Made by a program: the position numbers and the translations under genes
NCBI GenBank assembly: GCA_963205495.1
Contig: CAUJIN010000044.1
Span: 1-56,900, forward strand
Source: Pseudomonadota bacterium
GTDB taxonomy: Bacteria > Pseudomonadota > Gammaproteobacteria > Xanthomonadales > Xanthomonadaceae
Length of the DNA stretch: 56,900 nucleotides
Direction of reading: 5' to 3'
Shown here: piece after piece, positions 35,990 to 45,422 of the stretch
Numbering within the stretch: position 1 is the first letter of the stretch
Layout of the letters: each line of letters begins with the position of its first letter
The notes under the pieces: model-generated
The model's input: only the letters and a program-made list of their open reading frames with translations
The model's database searches: none
Told to the model about the DNA's origin: nothing

Positions 35990-38786
35990 CGACTTCGCGC
36001 GCGAACACGATGCCACGCTCGTCGCGCACCGCGCCCTCCATCAGCTCGCGCAGGCGCGCTTCATGCGCCAGTGCGACCGGGTCGCCCGCGGCTTCGTTCG
36101 CTGCCGTGGCGAGCGGAACCGGCTTGGGTGGCGCACCTTCGGGGCGGAACTTGATGATCTGCTTCCAGGAGCGGATCAGTGCATCGGCGAACACCAGCAG
36201 CAGATCCCCCGCGCGGCTCATGCGCAGCGCCGCATCGATGGCTTCCTGCTCGTCCGGGATGATCGAGATCTGCGACTCGGGTACGCCCTGCTCCTTAAGC
36301 CGGCGCGAGAGGATCAGCGGCACGGTGTCGCCGTCGCGCCCGCGCAGGGAGTCGTCACGGCGGCAGATGTAGTGGTCGAAGCGCCCCGCCACCGCATCGG
36401 CGATGGCCTGCAGATCTTCGTCGCGACGGTCGCCCGGACCGGCCAGCACCACGATGCGCCGGCCGGTGACGTCGAGCCGCTGCGCGAGGTCGGCCATCGC
36501 GCCCACCGCGTGGGCGTTGTGGCCGTAGTCGAACAGCACCTTGAAGGGGTGCTCGTCGAACACGTTCATGCGCCCCGGCGCCTGGAAGAAGGTGGTGTCG
36601 AAGGTGCGCAAGCCCTGGCGGATGGCGTCGAGCTTGATTCCGAGCGAGAACGCGATCGCCGCGGCGAACATGGCGTTCTGCACGTTGTGCATGGCGCGCC
36701 CTTCCAGCGTGGCCGGGATCAGGTGGGTCCACAGCAGCGGGAGGTGGCTGCCCTTGTCGTAGAGCGTGATCATCTGGCCGTTGATGCCGGCCTCCAGCGC
36801 GCAGGCGCGCCCGCCGGCGCGGATGTGCTCGCGCACCAGCGGGTGCGAGGGCGTGGTGGTGACGTAACAAATGCTCTTGGCCTCGACGTAGCCCGACATC
36901 TTGAGCACCAGCGGGTCGTCGGCGTTGAGCACGGCGCAGTCGGTCGCCACTTCGGCGACGATGCGCTTGACCTCGGCGAGCTGTTCGAGCGAATCGATGC
37001 CCTTCATGCCGAGGTGGTCGCTCTGCACGTTGAGCACCGCGCCCACGTTCACCTCGGACACGCCCATGCCGGCGCGCAGCAGGCCGCCGCGCGCGGTTTC
37101 CAGCACGGCCAGGTCGATCTGCGGATCGGAGAGCACCATGCGCGCCGACACCGGCCCGGTCATGTCGCCTTCCACGGTGCGCTGGCCGTCGATGTAGACG
37201 CCGTCGGTGGTGGTGAGCCCGGGCGTGTAGCCGGCCATCTTGACGATGTGCGCCAGCATGCGCGCGGTGGTGGTCTTGCCGTTGGTGCCGGTGATGGCCG
37301 CGATCGGCACGCGCGAGGGCGTGCCCGGCGGGAACAGCATGTCGATCACCGGGCCGGCGGCGTCGCGCGGCGTGCCCTCGCTGGGTGCGACGTGCATGCG
37401 AAAGCCCGGTGCGGCGTTGACCTCGCAGATCGCCCCGCCCACCGACTTGTAGCTCTCGGCGATGTTGGGCGAGAGGAAGTCCACGCCGCCCACGTCCAGC
37501 CCGATGGCGCGCACCGCGCGCACCGCCATGTCGCGGTTGTCGGGGTGGATGATGTCGGTGACGTCGGTCGCGGTGCCGCCGGTGGAGAGGTTCGCGGTGG
37601 AGCGCAGATACACGGTCTCGCCGGTCCGGGGCACCGAGGCGGCGGTGTAGCCCACGCGCTGCATCATCTGCTCGGCCTCGCGGTCGAGCTGGATGCGGGT
37701 GAGCACCTTCTCGTGGCCCACGCCGCGGCGCGGATCCCGGTTCACGATGTCGACCAGTTCGGCGATGGTGTGCTTGCCGTCGCCCACGACGTGGCCGGGC
37801 GTGCGCCGCGTCGCCGCGACCAGCTCGCCGTTGACCACCAGCAGGCGGTGGTCATCGCCCTCCTGGAAGGTTTCCACGATCACCGAGCGCGAATGCTCGC
37901 GCGCCGCGAGGAAACCCTCGCGCACGGCATCGGGGTCGGAAATGTTGATGGTGATGCCGCGGCCGTGGTTGCCGTTGTAAGGCTTGGTCACCACTGCACC
38001 GCCCAGGCGGCGCGCGGCACGCACCGCGCCTTCCTCGCTGGTGACCAGCTCCTGCCGCGGAACGGGCAGGCCGAGCGCGCCGAGGATCTTGTTCGTTTCC
38101 TCCTTGTCGCCGGCCAGCTCCACCGCGATGTAGGAGGTCTTGCCGGTGACCGTGGCCTGGATGCGCTGCTGGTACTTGCCGTGCCCGAGCTGCACCAGCG
38201 ACTGCTGGTTGAGCCGCAGCCAGGGAATCCCGCGCGCCTGCGCCGCGGCCACCAGCGAGGCGGTGGACGGCCCCAGCGCCTGGCGCTGGGCGAAGCGGAT
38301 GAAGGCGTCGCGCTCGGTGGCCCAGTCGAAATCCCCGGGCACCGTGCCGGCCGGCCGGATGGCCTCGGGCAGGAGCGAGCACAGGAGCTTGAGCGCAAGG
38401 ACGCCGGCCTCGATGCCTTCCTCGCGCTGGGCGTATTCGTAGATCACCGTGTAGACGCCGGGGCGGCCGTCGATGCTGCGGGTCTTGCCGAAGGTGACGT
38501 CCTCGCCGGCAATGTTCTGCAGCTCGATCGCGACGTGTTCGAGCACGTGCCCCAGCCAGGTGCCCTCGCCCTCGCGCAGCCGCCGCAAAAAGCCGCCCGG
38601 CTCGCGGTAGGAGCAGCCGTGCTCGGCCAGTCCCGGCAGGGCCTGGAGCAGCCCGCCGATGAATTCCTCGCCCAGGCGCACGCTCGGCCAGGCTTCCAGT
38701 TCGCCCAGATCCAGCTCCAGCCGGATCACCGGAAAATGCGCGTAGAGCGAAGGCCCCACGTAGACGGAACGATCGAGTATGCGCAT
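35982..38786 (-). CDS. cphA: Cyanophycin synthetase
   Basis: 934 residues. The N-terminal region (LEAWPSVRLGEEFIGGLL, CSYREPGGFLRRLREGEG, HVLEHVAIELQNIAG) and an ATP-grasp domain (VTKPYNGNHGRGITINI) add Asp; the C-terminal Mur-ligase domain (P-loop GTNGKTTTARM near residue 500; TDGVYIDGQ; ETARGGLLRAGMG; DYGHNAHAVGAM) adds Arg to the Asp side chain. It makes the storage polymer multi-L-arginyl-poly-L-aspartate in the cytosol. GGAGGGG precedes the ATG. Its length is typical. cphB lies 122 bp upstream on the same strand. Confidence 0.97.
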   Translation of the reverse strand: MRILDRSVYVGPSLYAHFPVIRLELDLGELEAWPSVRLGEEFIGGLLQALPGLAEHGCSYREPGGFLRRLREGEGTWLGHVLEHVAIELQNIAGEDVTFGKTRSIDGRPGVYTVIYEYAQREEGIEAGVLALKLLCSLLPEAIRPAGTVPGDFDWATERDAFIRFAQRQALGPSTASLVAAAQARGIPWLRLNQQSLVQLGHGKYQQRIQATVTGKTSYIAVELAGDKEETNKILGALGLPVPRQELVTSEEGAVRAARRLGGAVVTKPYNGNHGRGITINISDPDAVREGFLAAREHSRSVIVETFQEGDDHRLLVVNGELVAATRRTPGHVVGDGKHTIAELVDIVNRDPRRGVGHEKVLTRIQLDREAEQMMQRVGYTAASVPRTGETVYLRSTANLSTGGTATDVTDIIHPDNRDMAVRAVRAIGLDVGGVDFLSPNIAESYKSVGGAICEVNAAPGFRMHVAPSEGTPRDAAGPVIDMLFPPGTPSRVPIAAITGTNGKTTTARMLAHIVKMAGYTPGLTTTDGVYIDGQRTVEGDMTGPVSARMVLSDPQIDLAVLETARGGLLRAGMGVSEVNVGAVLNVQSDHLGMKGIDSLEQLAEVKRIVAEVATDCAVLNADDPLVLKMSGYVEAKSICYVTTTPSHPLVREHIRAGGRACALEAGINGQMITLYDKGSHLPLLWTHLIPATLEGRAMHNVQNAMFAAAIAFSLGIKLDAIRQGLRTFDTTFFQAPGRMNVFDEHPFKVLFDYGHNAHAVGAMADLAQRLDVTGRRIVVLAGPGDRRDEDLQAIADAVAGRFDHYICRRDDSLRGRDGDTVPLILSRRLKEQGVPESQISIIPDEQEAIDAALRMSRAGDLLLVFADALIRSWKQIIKFRPEGAPPKPVPLATAANEAAGDPVALAHEARLRELMEGAVRDERGIVFAREVDD

Positions 38787-38908
38787 GTGTCCCCTCCGAC
38801 ACGAACCCCAGGTCAGAGGTGCAGCATGCCCAAAAGCGCGGGCAAGGGGAATCGGTGCGAATCACGCTCCGGGCCGCCGAAGGCGGCGGCACCGGCGCGA
38901 CGCTCCGA

Positions 38909-39745
38909 TCAGCCGCGCTCCAGCGTCCCCGCCGAGGCGCGCCGGGTGTGCAGGTTGAAGGTGGCGCCGCGCACCAGCACGTGCACCCGCAGGCCGATCA
39001 GGCAGACCGGATCGCTCTCGTCGGCCTGCGCCATGGAGGAGAACTCCGCGCCGTCGGCGTCGACCACGGTGACCGCGCCGGAGCCCTCCACGTCCAGTGT
39101 GTTGTCCGGGCCGATGAAGGCGGCCGTGTCCTCGTCCAGGCCGATGCCGACCGGGAAGGGGTTGTAGGCCAGCGCGCTGACCAGGCGGCCGAGGCGGTCG
39201 CGCTGGCGGAAGTGCTGGTCGATGATGAAACGGTTGGTGAGGCCCAGGCCCGGCGCGAGGCGCACGCTGTCGGCGCGCGGCGAGCCGCCTTCGGCACCGA
39301 AGGCGATCATGTGTTCGGAAAGAATGCTCGCGCCCGCGCTGGTGCCGCCCACGGCGACGCCGGCGGCGTTGGTCTGGCGGATCATCTTGGCCGCGCGCGT
39401 GCCGCCCAGGATGGTGGACAGGCGCAGCTGGTTGCCGCCGGTGAAGAACACCCCGGTGGCGTAGGCGATGCGCTCCAGCCAGTCCTCGCGCTCGCCGTCG
39501 GCGCGCGTGGCAAAGTTGAGCGAGGTGACGCGTGCGGCACCCAGTTCGGAAAAGATCTTTTCATAGCGCGCGCCGGTGTCCTCCAGCCGGCTGGCGGTCG
39601 GAATCACCACGATGTCGGCCTCGCTGCCGCCGCACACGCGCACGAAACGCTTGAGGATGCGCGGATCGTGCTCCTTGTCCTCGGCACCGCCGATGGGAAC
39701 GATCCAGCCGCGCTCGTCGCCCGGGGCGACCCTGCTAGGGCTCAT
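38909..39745 (-). CDS. cphB: Cyanophycinase
   Basis: 278 residues, a peptidase S51 family member. The nucleophile is Ser136 in GGTSAGAS; IGGAEDKEHDPRIL, VIPTASR and FTGGNQLRL match intracellular CphB, as does IDQHFRQRDRLGRLV, which contributes His and Arg residues of the substrate pocket. No signal peptide is present, so it degrades the cell's own polymer to beta-Asp-Arg. It comes first in the cluster; a candidate promoter lies 45 bp before the ATG. Confidence 0.97.
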   Translation of the reverse strand: MSPSRVAPGDERGWIVPIGGAEDKEHDPRILKRFVRVCGGSEADIVVIPTASRLEDTGARYEKIFSELGAARVTSLNFATRADGEREDWLERIAYATGVFFTGGNQLRLSTILGGTRAAKMIRQTNAAGVAVGGTSAGASILSEHMIAFGAEGGSPRADSVRLAPGLGLTNRFIIDQHFRQRDRLGRLVSALAYNPFPVGIGLDEDTAAFIGPDNTLDVEGSGAVTVVDADGAEFSSMAQADESDPVCLIGLRVHVLVRGATFNLHTRRASAGTLERG

Positions 39746-39789
39746 GTTTTTCTTGCTCCAGGAATGCGATCACGCGGCGCGGACCGCGC

Positions 39790-39818
39790 ATATTTGCCGC
39801 GTTGGCGGGATTTTCCAA
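39790..39818 (-). promoter_or_regulatory. Candidate promoter of the cyanophycin cluster
   Basis: On the minus strand, TTGGAA (39818-39813), a 17-bp spacer and AAATAT (39795-39790) lie about 45 nt before cphB. Both boxes are imperfect. Confidence 0.3.
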
Positions 39819-39865
39819 GACGTTGCGGCACGGCTGCGAACCTGAGCGAACCACCGAAACGCGTA

Positions 39866-40627
39866 TCAGGGTGTGCTTGGCGCGCTCTGGATGCTGCCGC
39901 CGCTGATCACCCAGGAGCCCCCGCCGGAATTGACGTACAGCGGCTTTCCGGCGAGTTTGCCGATGTAGGCGTGCAGCTCGTTGACCGCACCGCCGGCGGG
40001 GTCGTCGAACCGCAGGGCTTCGGCTTCGGCCGGATTCGGCAGCACCGAACAGCCCGACGCCAGCGCCTGAAAGGCGATGACCGTGTTGCCGTCGCCGGAG
40101 ACCTGGGCACGATAGCTGCCGCCAAGCAGCAGCACGTCGGAGAACGCGCCGCGCGGCATCAGGTAGGCGCTCCATTCGCCCGAAACCTCGGGCAGCACGA
40201 GGGTTTCGTAGGTGGCCGAGCAGGCCTCGTGGGCGGTGCCTTCCGCCTTGAGGCGGGCGCGGAACTGCGAGACTTCGCGCAGGTCGAGCGGCAGATCGTC
40301 CAGCTTCTCCATTTCGCCCAGTGCCTTTCCGGTCCGACCTACCGCGATGCGGTAGCGTCCCACGGGCGCATCGTCGCGCCCGGCCCGCACGAAGGTGATC
40401 AGGTAGGCCTCGCCGCGGGTATCGGCGATCCAGCCCTTGATGTCCTCGTCGCGCCGGAAGGCGCGCATTTCCTCGCCCGCCTGGCGTGCGGCGAGGATGG
40501 CCTGATCCAGTTCGAACAGCTCGGTGCCGCGGCGTTGGGCCTGCTGCAGCGCGGCGGCATCCTGCGCCTGGACGCCGGACGCGATCAGGCCCAGCGCGAT
40601 GAAAAAAAACCCCTTGCTGCGATACAT
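39866..40627 (-). CDS. Periplasmic hypothetical protein, 253 residues
   Basis: A signal peptide ending VQAQD is clear, and GGGAGGAAGG precedes the ATG. The mature part starts with a helical Gln/Glu-rich stretch (LQQAQRRGTELFELDQAILAARQ), followed by a beta-rich domain with repeated aromatic patterns (GEAYLITFVRAG, PVGRYRIAVGRTG, VYVNSGGGSWVIS-like end). Two Cys (HEACSATYE and ASGCSVLP) could pair. I recognise no family. It stands alone between cphB and the histidine kinase on the same strand, 159 bp downstream of nothing else; gaps of 120 and 159 bp flank it. Confidence 0.7.
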   Translation of the reverse strand: MYRSKGFFFIALGLIASGVQAQDAAALQQAQRRGTELFELDQAILAARQAGEEMRAFRRDEDIKGWIADTRGEAYLITFVRAGRDDAPVGRYRIAVGRTGKALGEMEKLDDLPLDLREVSQFRARLKAEGTAHEACSATYETLVLPEVSGEWSAYLMPRGAFSDVLLLGGSYRAQVSGDGNTVIAFQALASGCSVLPNPAEAEALRFDDPAGGAVNELHAYIGKLAGKPLYVNSGGGSWVISGGSIQSAPSTP

Positions 40628-40786
40628 CCGGCCTTCCTCCCTGTCACGCGATCTCTCCGTTTCGCCGTCCGCGTCGGGACGAAACCACGGTGCACCGCAG
40701 CAGACTACAGGATATCCCCGCGCCTCGCCCCCCTGCCGCCTGCGAACTTTTGTTGCATTTCGCGCGCAGGAGCGGCCTGGCGCCGC

Positions 40787-42808
40787 TCAGCGGGCGACGT
40801 TTCCCGCGGCCATCTCCCGCGGCATGCCGCGCAGGATCAGGCGGAACTCGACCCCGTCGCCGCCCGGCAGGTTGGCGCAGCGCGCGTGTCCGCCGTGACG
40901 CTGCGCCACCAGCCGCACCACATGCAGGCCGAATCCGAGGTGCGGCGCGCCGTCGCCGCGATGGTCGCGCCCGCGCAGGCTGACCAGCGAATCGAACAGG
41001 CGCTCCTGCATGGCCTCGGGCAGGCGCGGGCCGGCATTGGCCACCACCAGTTCGACGCCTTCCGCATCAGGCGCCAGCGCGATCAGCACCCAGCCCTCGG
41101 GCGGACAGAAGCCGCGCGCGTTGTCGACCAGCTTGTCCAGCGCCTGGACGATCAGGTCGGGCGCGCCGCGGAACGCCAGCGTCTGGGGCGGCAGCATGAG
41201 TTCGAGGCGGCGCGGCGCCAGCAGGGCGCGATAGCCTTCCGCGCAGTCGGCCACGAGCGCGCGCAGGTCGAAGTCCTCGGCCTCGGCGCTGGCGATGGCG
41301 CGCTCGATGCGGCTGGCCTCGCTCATCGCGCGCACGATCACGGCGAGGCGGTCCACGCCGTCACGCGCGCGCTCGACGTAGGTCCGCGCCGGAGCCGCCA
41401 GTGCCTCGCTCTCCAGGTTTTCCAGCGAGGAACGCACCACGGCGATGGGGGTGTGCAGCTCGTGCGACAGGGTGCCGGCCAGACCGCGCAGATAGGCGCT
41501 GTAGGCGGAAACTTCCTCGAGCAGGCGCGCGAAGCTGCGGGAAAGATCGCCCAATTCGTCCCCGGCGCGCGAGGCGACGAAGCCCGCGCCGGCATCCCGG
41601 CCCTCGCGCGCGATGGCGCGTTCGGCGGCGCGGCTCAGGGCGCGGATGCGCGCGCTCAGGCGCCCGGCGAAGCCGAACAGGGCCAGGCCCACCACCAGCA
41701 ACACCAGCACCGTGACCAGCAGCAGGCCGCCCGCGGCCTGGCCGCTGAGCAGCAGCGCCTCGCCCTGTCGCTCCAGCAGCAGGGCGGCGCGGGTCCGGCC
41801 CTCGACGCGCACCGGTACCGCCGTGGCCAGCATCAGCCCGCTGGCCGGCACGCGCTCATACCAGGCCAGCGCCGGCGGGCCGGACAGCGCCTGCCACAGC
41901 TCCTGCCGGTCAAGCCGGCCGCCGCGTGCCTCCGGCGGCGCGGGGGAAGGCGGGATCGGCGTGACCAGGCGGTACAGCAGGGCGCGCCAGCGCCCGGCCG
42001 GCTGCGTGCCGCTGGCCAGGTGCCCGGCGCGCGCCAGCACCCAGCCGTCGGACTGGATCAGGCTGGCGCGCATGCCTTCGGGAACGAGGTCGGCCAGCAG
42101 CGCCTGCAGCGCCGGCGGGGCGCGCTGCACCTGCCAGCGCCCCTCGCGCAGATCGGCATCGGTGCCCAAACGCCTCGGTGCCTGCGCAGGATCGGTGAAA
42201 TCCAGCGCATCGATGCCCAAGCGCTGCGGCAGATAGCCGACCGGGAAGCGCAGTTCCGCCCGATAGCCGCCGGCGTCCTCCTCCCAGACGCCGCTGAGGC
42301 GCGGCGCGGCGGGACTGTCCAGCGCCGACACCGCCAGCGCGCCGGGCGCGGCATTGGCCAGCCGCAGCCGGTGCAGACCGCGTTCGTCCTCGACCTGCAG
42401 CACGATCTGGTCTGCGCGTCCGGCGGGCGGCAGGCCGGCATCGGCGCGGACGCGGCTGCGGTCTTCCACCGCGATGACGAGGTAGAGCTGGTCTGCGGAC
42501 CACGCCAGCGCCGCGCGCAGTCCCGGCGCGAGGGGCTGTTCGACCAGCCCCTGCGCGCGCCAGTCCTCGTCATAACCATCCAGGCGCGGCGATGCGGCGG
42601 CTTCCTGCACGAAGAACGCCGGCCCTGCGTCGGGCAGGGCGGTTGCCTGCGAAGCCACCGCGCGCGCCAGCATCTGCGCCGAGGCCAGCTGCACCTGGGC
42701 CTGGCCTTCGCGCAGCAGCGCCTCGAGCTGGCGCACGAGCAGCCAGCCGCCCGCCGGCAGCACCAGCATCGACAGGGCCAGAACCAGAAGCTTGCTGCGC
42801 AGCGACAT
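40787..42808 (-). CDS. Membrane sensor histidine kinase with CBM9-like periplasmic domain
   Basis: 673 residues from ATG 42808, chosen because MSLRSKLLVLALSMLVLPAGGW is the expected first membrane helix; in-frame GTG 42898 and ATG 42886 add 26-30 residues with no clear ribosome site. A periplasmic sensor of about 340 residues contains a carbohydrate-binding-like part (SPRLDGYDEDW, LYLVIAVEDRSRV). A second helix, HAMP, a HisKA domain with phospho-acceptor His449 (LSHELHTP) and an ATPase domain (DNARG, GFGLHVVRLV) follow. It resembles the kinases of dedicated proteobacterial sortase systems (from memory), but no sortase or response regulator is in the window, so the partner is unknown. Confidence 0.85.
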   Translation of the reverse strand: MSLRSKLLVLALSMLVLPAGGWLLVRQLEALLREGQAQVQLASAQMLARAVASQATALPDAGPAFFVQEAAASPRLDGYDEDWRAQGLVEQPLAPGLRAALAWSADQLYLVIAVEDRSRVRADAGLPPAGRADQIVLQVEDERGLHRLRLANAAPGALAVSALDSPAAPRLSGVWEEDAGGYRAELRFPVGYLPQRLGIDALDFTDPAQAPRRLGTDADLREGRWQVQRAPPALQALLADLVPEGMRASLIQSDGWVLARAGHLASGTQPAGRWRALLYRLVTPIPPSPAPPEARGGRLDRQELWQALSGPPALAWYERVPASGLMLATAVPVRVEGRTRAALLLERQGEALLLSGQAAGGLLLVTVLVLLVVGLALFGFAGRLSARIRALSRAAERAIAREGRDAGAGFVASRAGDELGDLSRSFARLLEEVSAYSAYLRGLAGTLSHELHTPIAVVRSSLENLESEALAAPARTYVERARDGVDRLAVIVRAMSEASRIERAIASAEAEDFDLRALVADCAEGYRALLAPRRLELMLPPQTLAFRGAPDLIVQALDKLVDNARGFCPPEGWVLIALAPDAEGVELVVANAGPRLPEAMQERLFDSLVSLRGRDHRGDGAPHLGFGLHVVRLVAQRHGGHARCANLPGGDGVEFRLILRGMPREMAAGNVAR

Positions 42809-42979
42809 CGGGGTAGACGCCAGACGGATCGAAAAGGGACGTGGATGCGCCGCAGGAGTGCGCCTGGGGTCGGCATCGGCCGCCATAGCATGGCGCACTC
42901 GCGAGGCCGCCCGCAGCCCGGCCGCACGAAGGGCCGCGCATCGCGACTAAGATGACTGCCCGCCACCGGGGTCACGCCC

Positions 42980-43396
42980 ATGTTGCCTTCGCCCGAGACC
43001 GCTTCCCTCCTGCGCGCCGCCGAGCTCGCTTCGCGCAGCGCCTACGCGCCCTACTCGCGCCTGCACGTGGGCGCGGCGGTGCGCAGCGCCAGCGGCGCGG
43101 TGTACGCCGGCTGCAACGTGGAAAATGCGGCCTTTCCGCTGGGCGCCTGCGCCGAGGCCAACGCCATCGGCGCGGCCGTACTCGCCGAGGGTGCGGGTCT
43201 TCGCATCGCGGAAGTGGCGATCAGCGCGCGCGAGGCCGAAGGGCGCGCGGTCACGATCCCGCCCTGCGGCGGCTGCCGCCAGCGCATCGGCGAATTCGGC
43301 CCGCACGCGACCGTGCATTTCGCCACGGAAGACGGCGGCGTGCGCACGACGACGCTGAACGCGCTCCTGCCCGAGAGCTTCCAGCTGCAGCCGTAG
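42980..43396 (+). CDS. cdd: Cytidine deaminase
   Basis: 138 residues, the small tetrameric form. The zinc site is complete: Cys57 and catalytic Glu59 (CAEAN) with Cys96 and Cys99 (PPCGGCRQ). YAPYSRLHVGAAV and GCNVENAAFP form the substrate loop. It converts cytidine and deoxycytidine to uridines for pyrimidine salvage. A -10-like TAAGAT lies at 42948-42953 in the 171-bp region shared with the histidine kinase gene, which is divergent. Confidence 0.95.
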   Translation: MLPSPETASLLRAAELASRSAYAPYSRLHVGAAVRSASGAVYAGCNVENAAFPLGACAEANAIGAAVLAEGAGLRIAEVAISAREAEGRAVTIPPCGGCRQRIGEFGPHATVHFATEDGGVRTTTLNALLPESFQLQP

Positions 43397-43509
43397 GAAA
43401 CCGCCCCGCCACGCTCCGGAGCGGCCATGCGGCCGTCATGCCCGGCTGTGCGGGCCGCGTCTGGCGCATCGGAGTTCACCAGTCCGGTTTCGCCCCTCGC
43501 CGGGCGGCT

Positions 43510-44672
43510 TCAGCCGGAAACCGCCAGATGCTCGCGGTGGTACATGCGCGCCGCGATCCACCAAAGCGCTGCCGAAACGGCCACGCCGACGGCGGTGTAG
43601 AGGCTCCAGTCCAGCATCGTGAGCGTTTCTCCGCGCAGCACCATCATGATCATCTGGTTCTGCGAAAGGAACGGCACCGCGAGCATCCACAGCTCGTTTT
43701 TCACCGGCGAAATCAGCAGGAAGAACGTCGGCAGCATCGGCAACAGGAACAGCAGGCTCATGTAGCTCTGCGCCTCCTTCACGCTCTTGACGCTGGCCGA
43801 GATCACGGTGAGCAGGCAGGTGCCGAACAGCACCGTGGGCAGCAGGATCAGCAGCAGCTTGGCCATCGCCAGCAGCGAGACATCGACCTTGACGCCGGCA
43901 GGCGCAAGCCAGAACGCCGCCTTGAACGCCGCCAGCATCAGCACCAGGCTCATCACCCCGAACACGCAGGCGGCGAGGATCTTGCCGCTCATGATCGCGC
44001 GGCGCGAAGCCGGCGTGGCCAGCAGCGGTTCCAGCGACTGGCGTTCGCGCTCGCCGGCGGTCACGTCGATCACCAGGTAGGCCCCGCCGAGGAAGGCGCT
44101 CATGATGAGGAAATAGGGCAGGAAGGCCAGCGCCTGCCCGACCCGGCTCATCGGCGTGGCCAGATCGACCGGTGCCGGGATCAGCGGCATCCCCACGCCC
44201 GGATCGACGCCGCGCGACAGCAATCGAAGCGCGCCGACCTGCTGCGCATAGCCGCGCAGCACGGAGCTGACCCGCGCCACCGGAATCCGCGAGTCGTCGC
44301 GCGTGCTGTCGTGGAGGATTTCCACCAGTGCCGGCTTGCCGGCGCGCCAGTCTTCGGCGTAGTTCGGCGAGATGCGCAGGATGACGTCGGCATCCTGCTG
44401 CGCGATCGCGGTCTCGGCATCTTCGGGCGGTTCGGTCGCCTCGATGTTGTGCTCGGCCAGGAAGGCGACCAGGTTGGGCGCGCGCTCGGCGCCGACCAGC
44501 GGCACCTCCAGCGTCTTTTCCATCTGCGTGGTCATCTTCTTCTGCATGACCGCGCCCATGCCCACCACCAGGCCCACGATCAGGATCGGTCCCATCAGCA
44601 GCGAGATCAGCACCGTGCGCCGGTCGCGCGCGAGGTCGACCAGTTCCTTCATCATCACCACGAACATCGGGT

Positions 44673-44676
<4 letters not shown>
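43510..44676 (-). CDS. ABC-2 type exporter permease (NatB-like)
   Basis: 388 residues. One N-terminal helix (RTVLISLLMGPILIVGLVVGMG), a large extracytoplasmic domain of about 150 residues, and five helices near the C-terminus, with the TAGERERQSLEPLLATPASRRAIMSGKIL loop typical of NatB/YhaP-type ABC-2 permeases. Relatives export sodium or peptides; the substrate here is unknown. The ATG overlaps the ATPase gene stop (ATGA). It is the last gene of a three-gene unit with a peptidase and the ATPase. Confidence 0.9.
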
Positions 44677-45419
<743 letters not shown>

Positions 45420-45422
45420 GGC

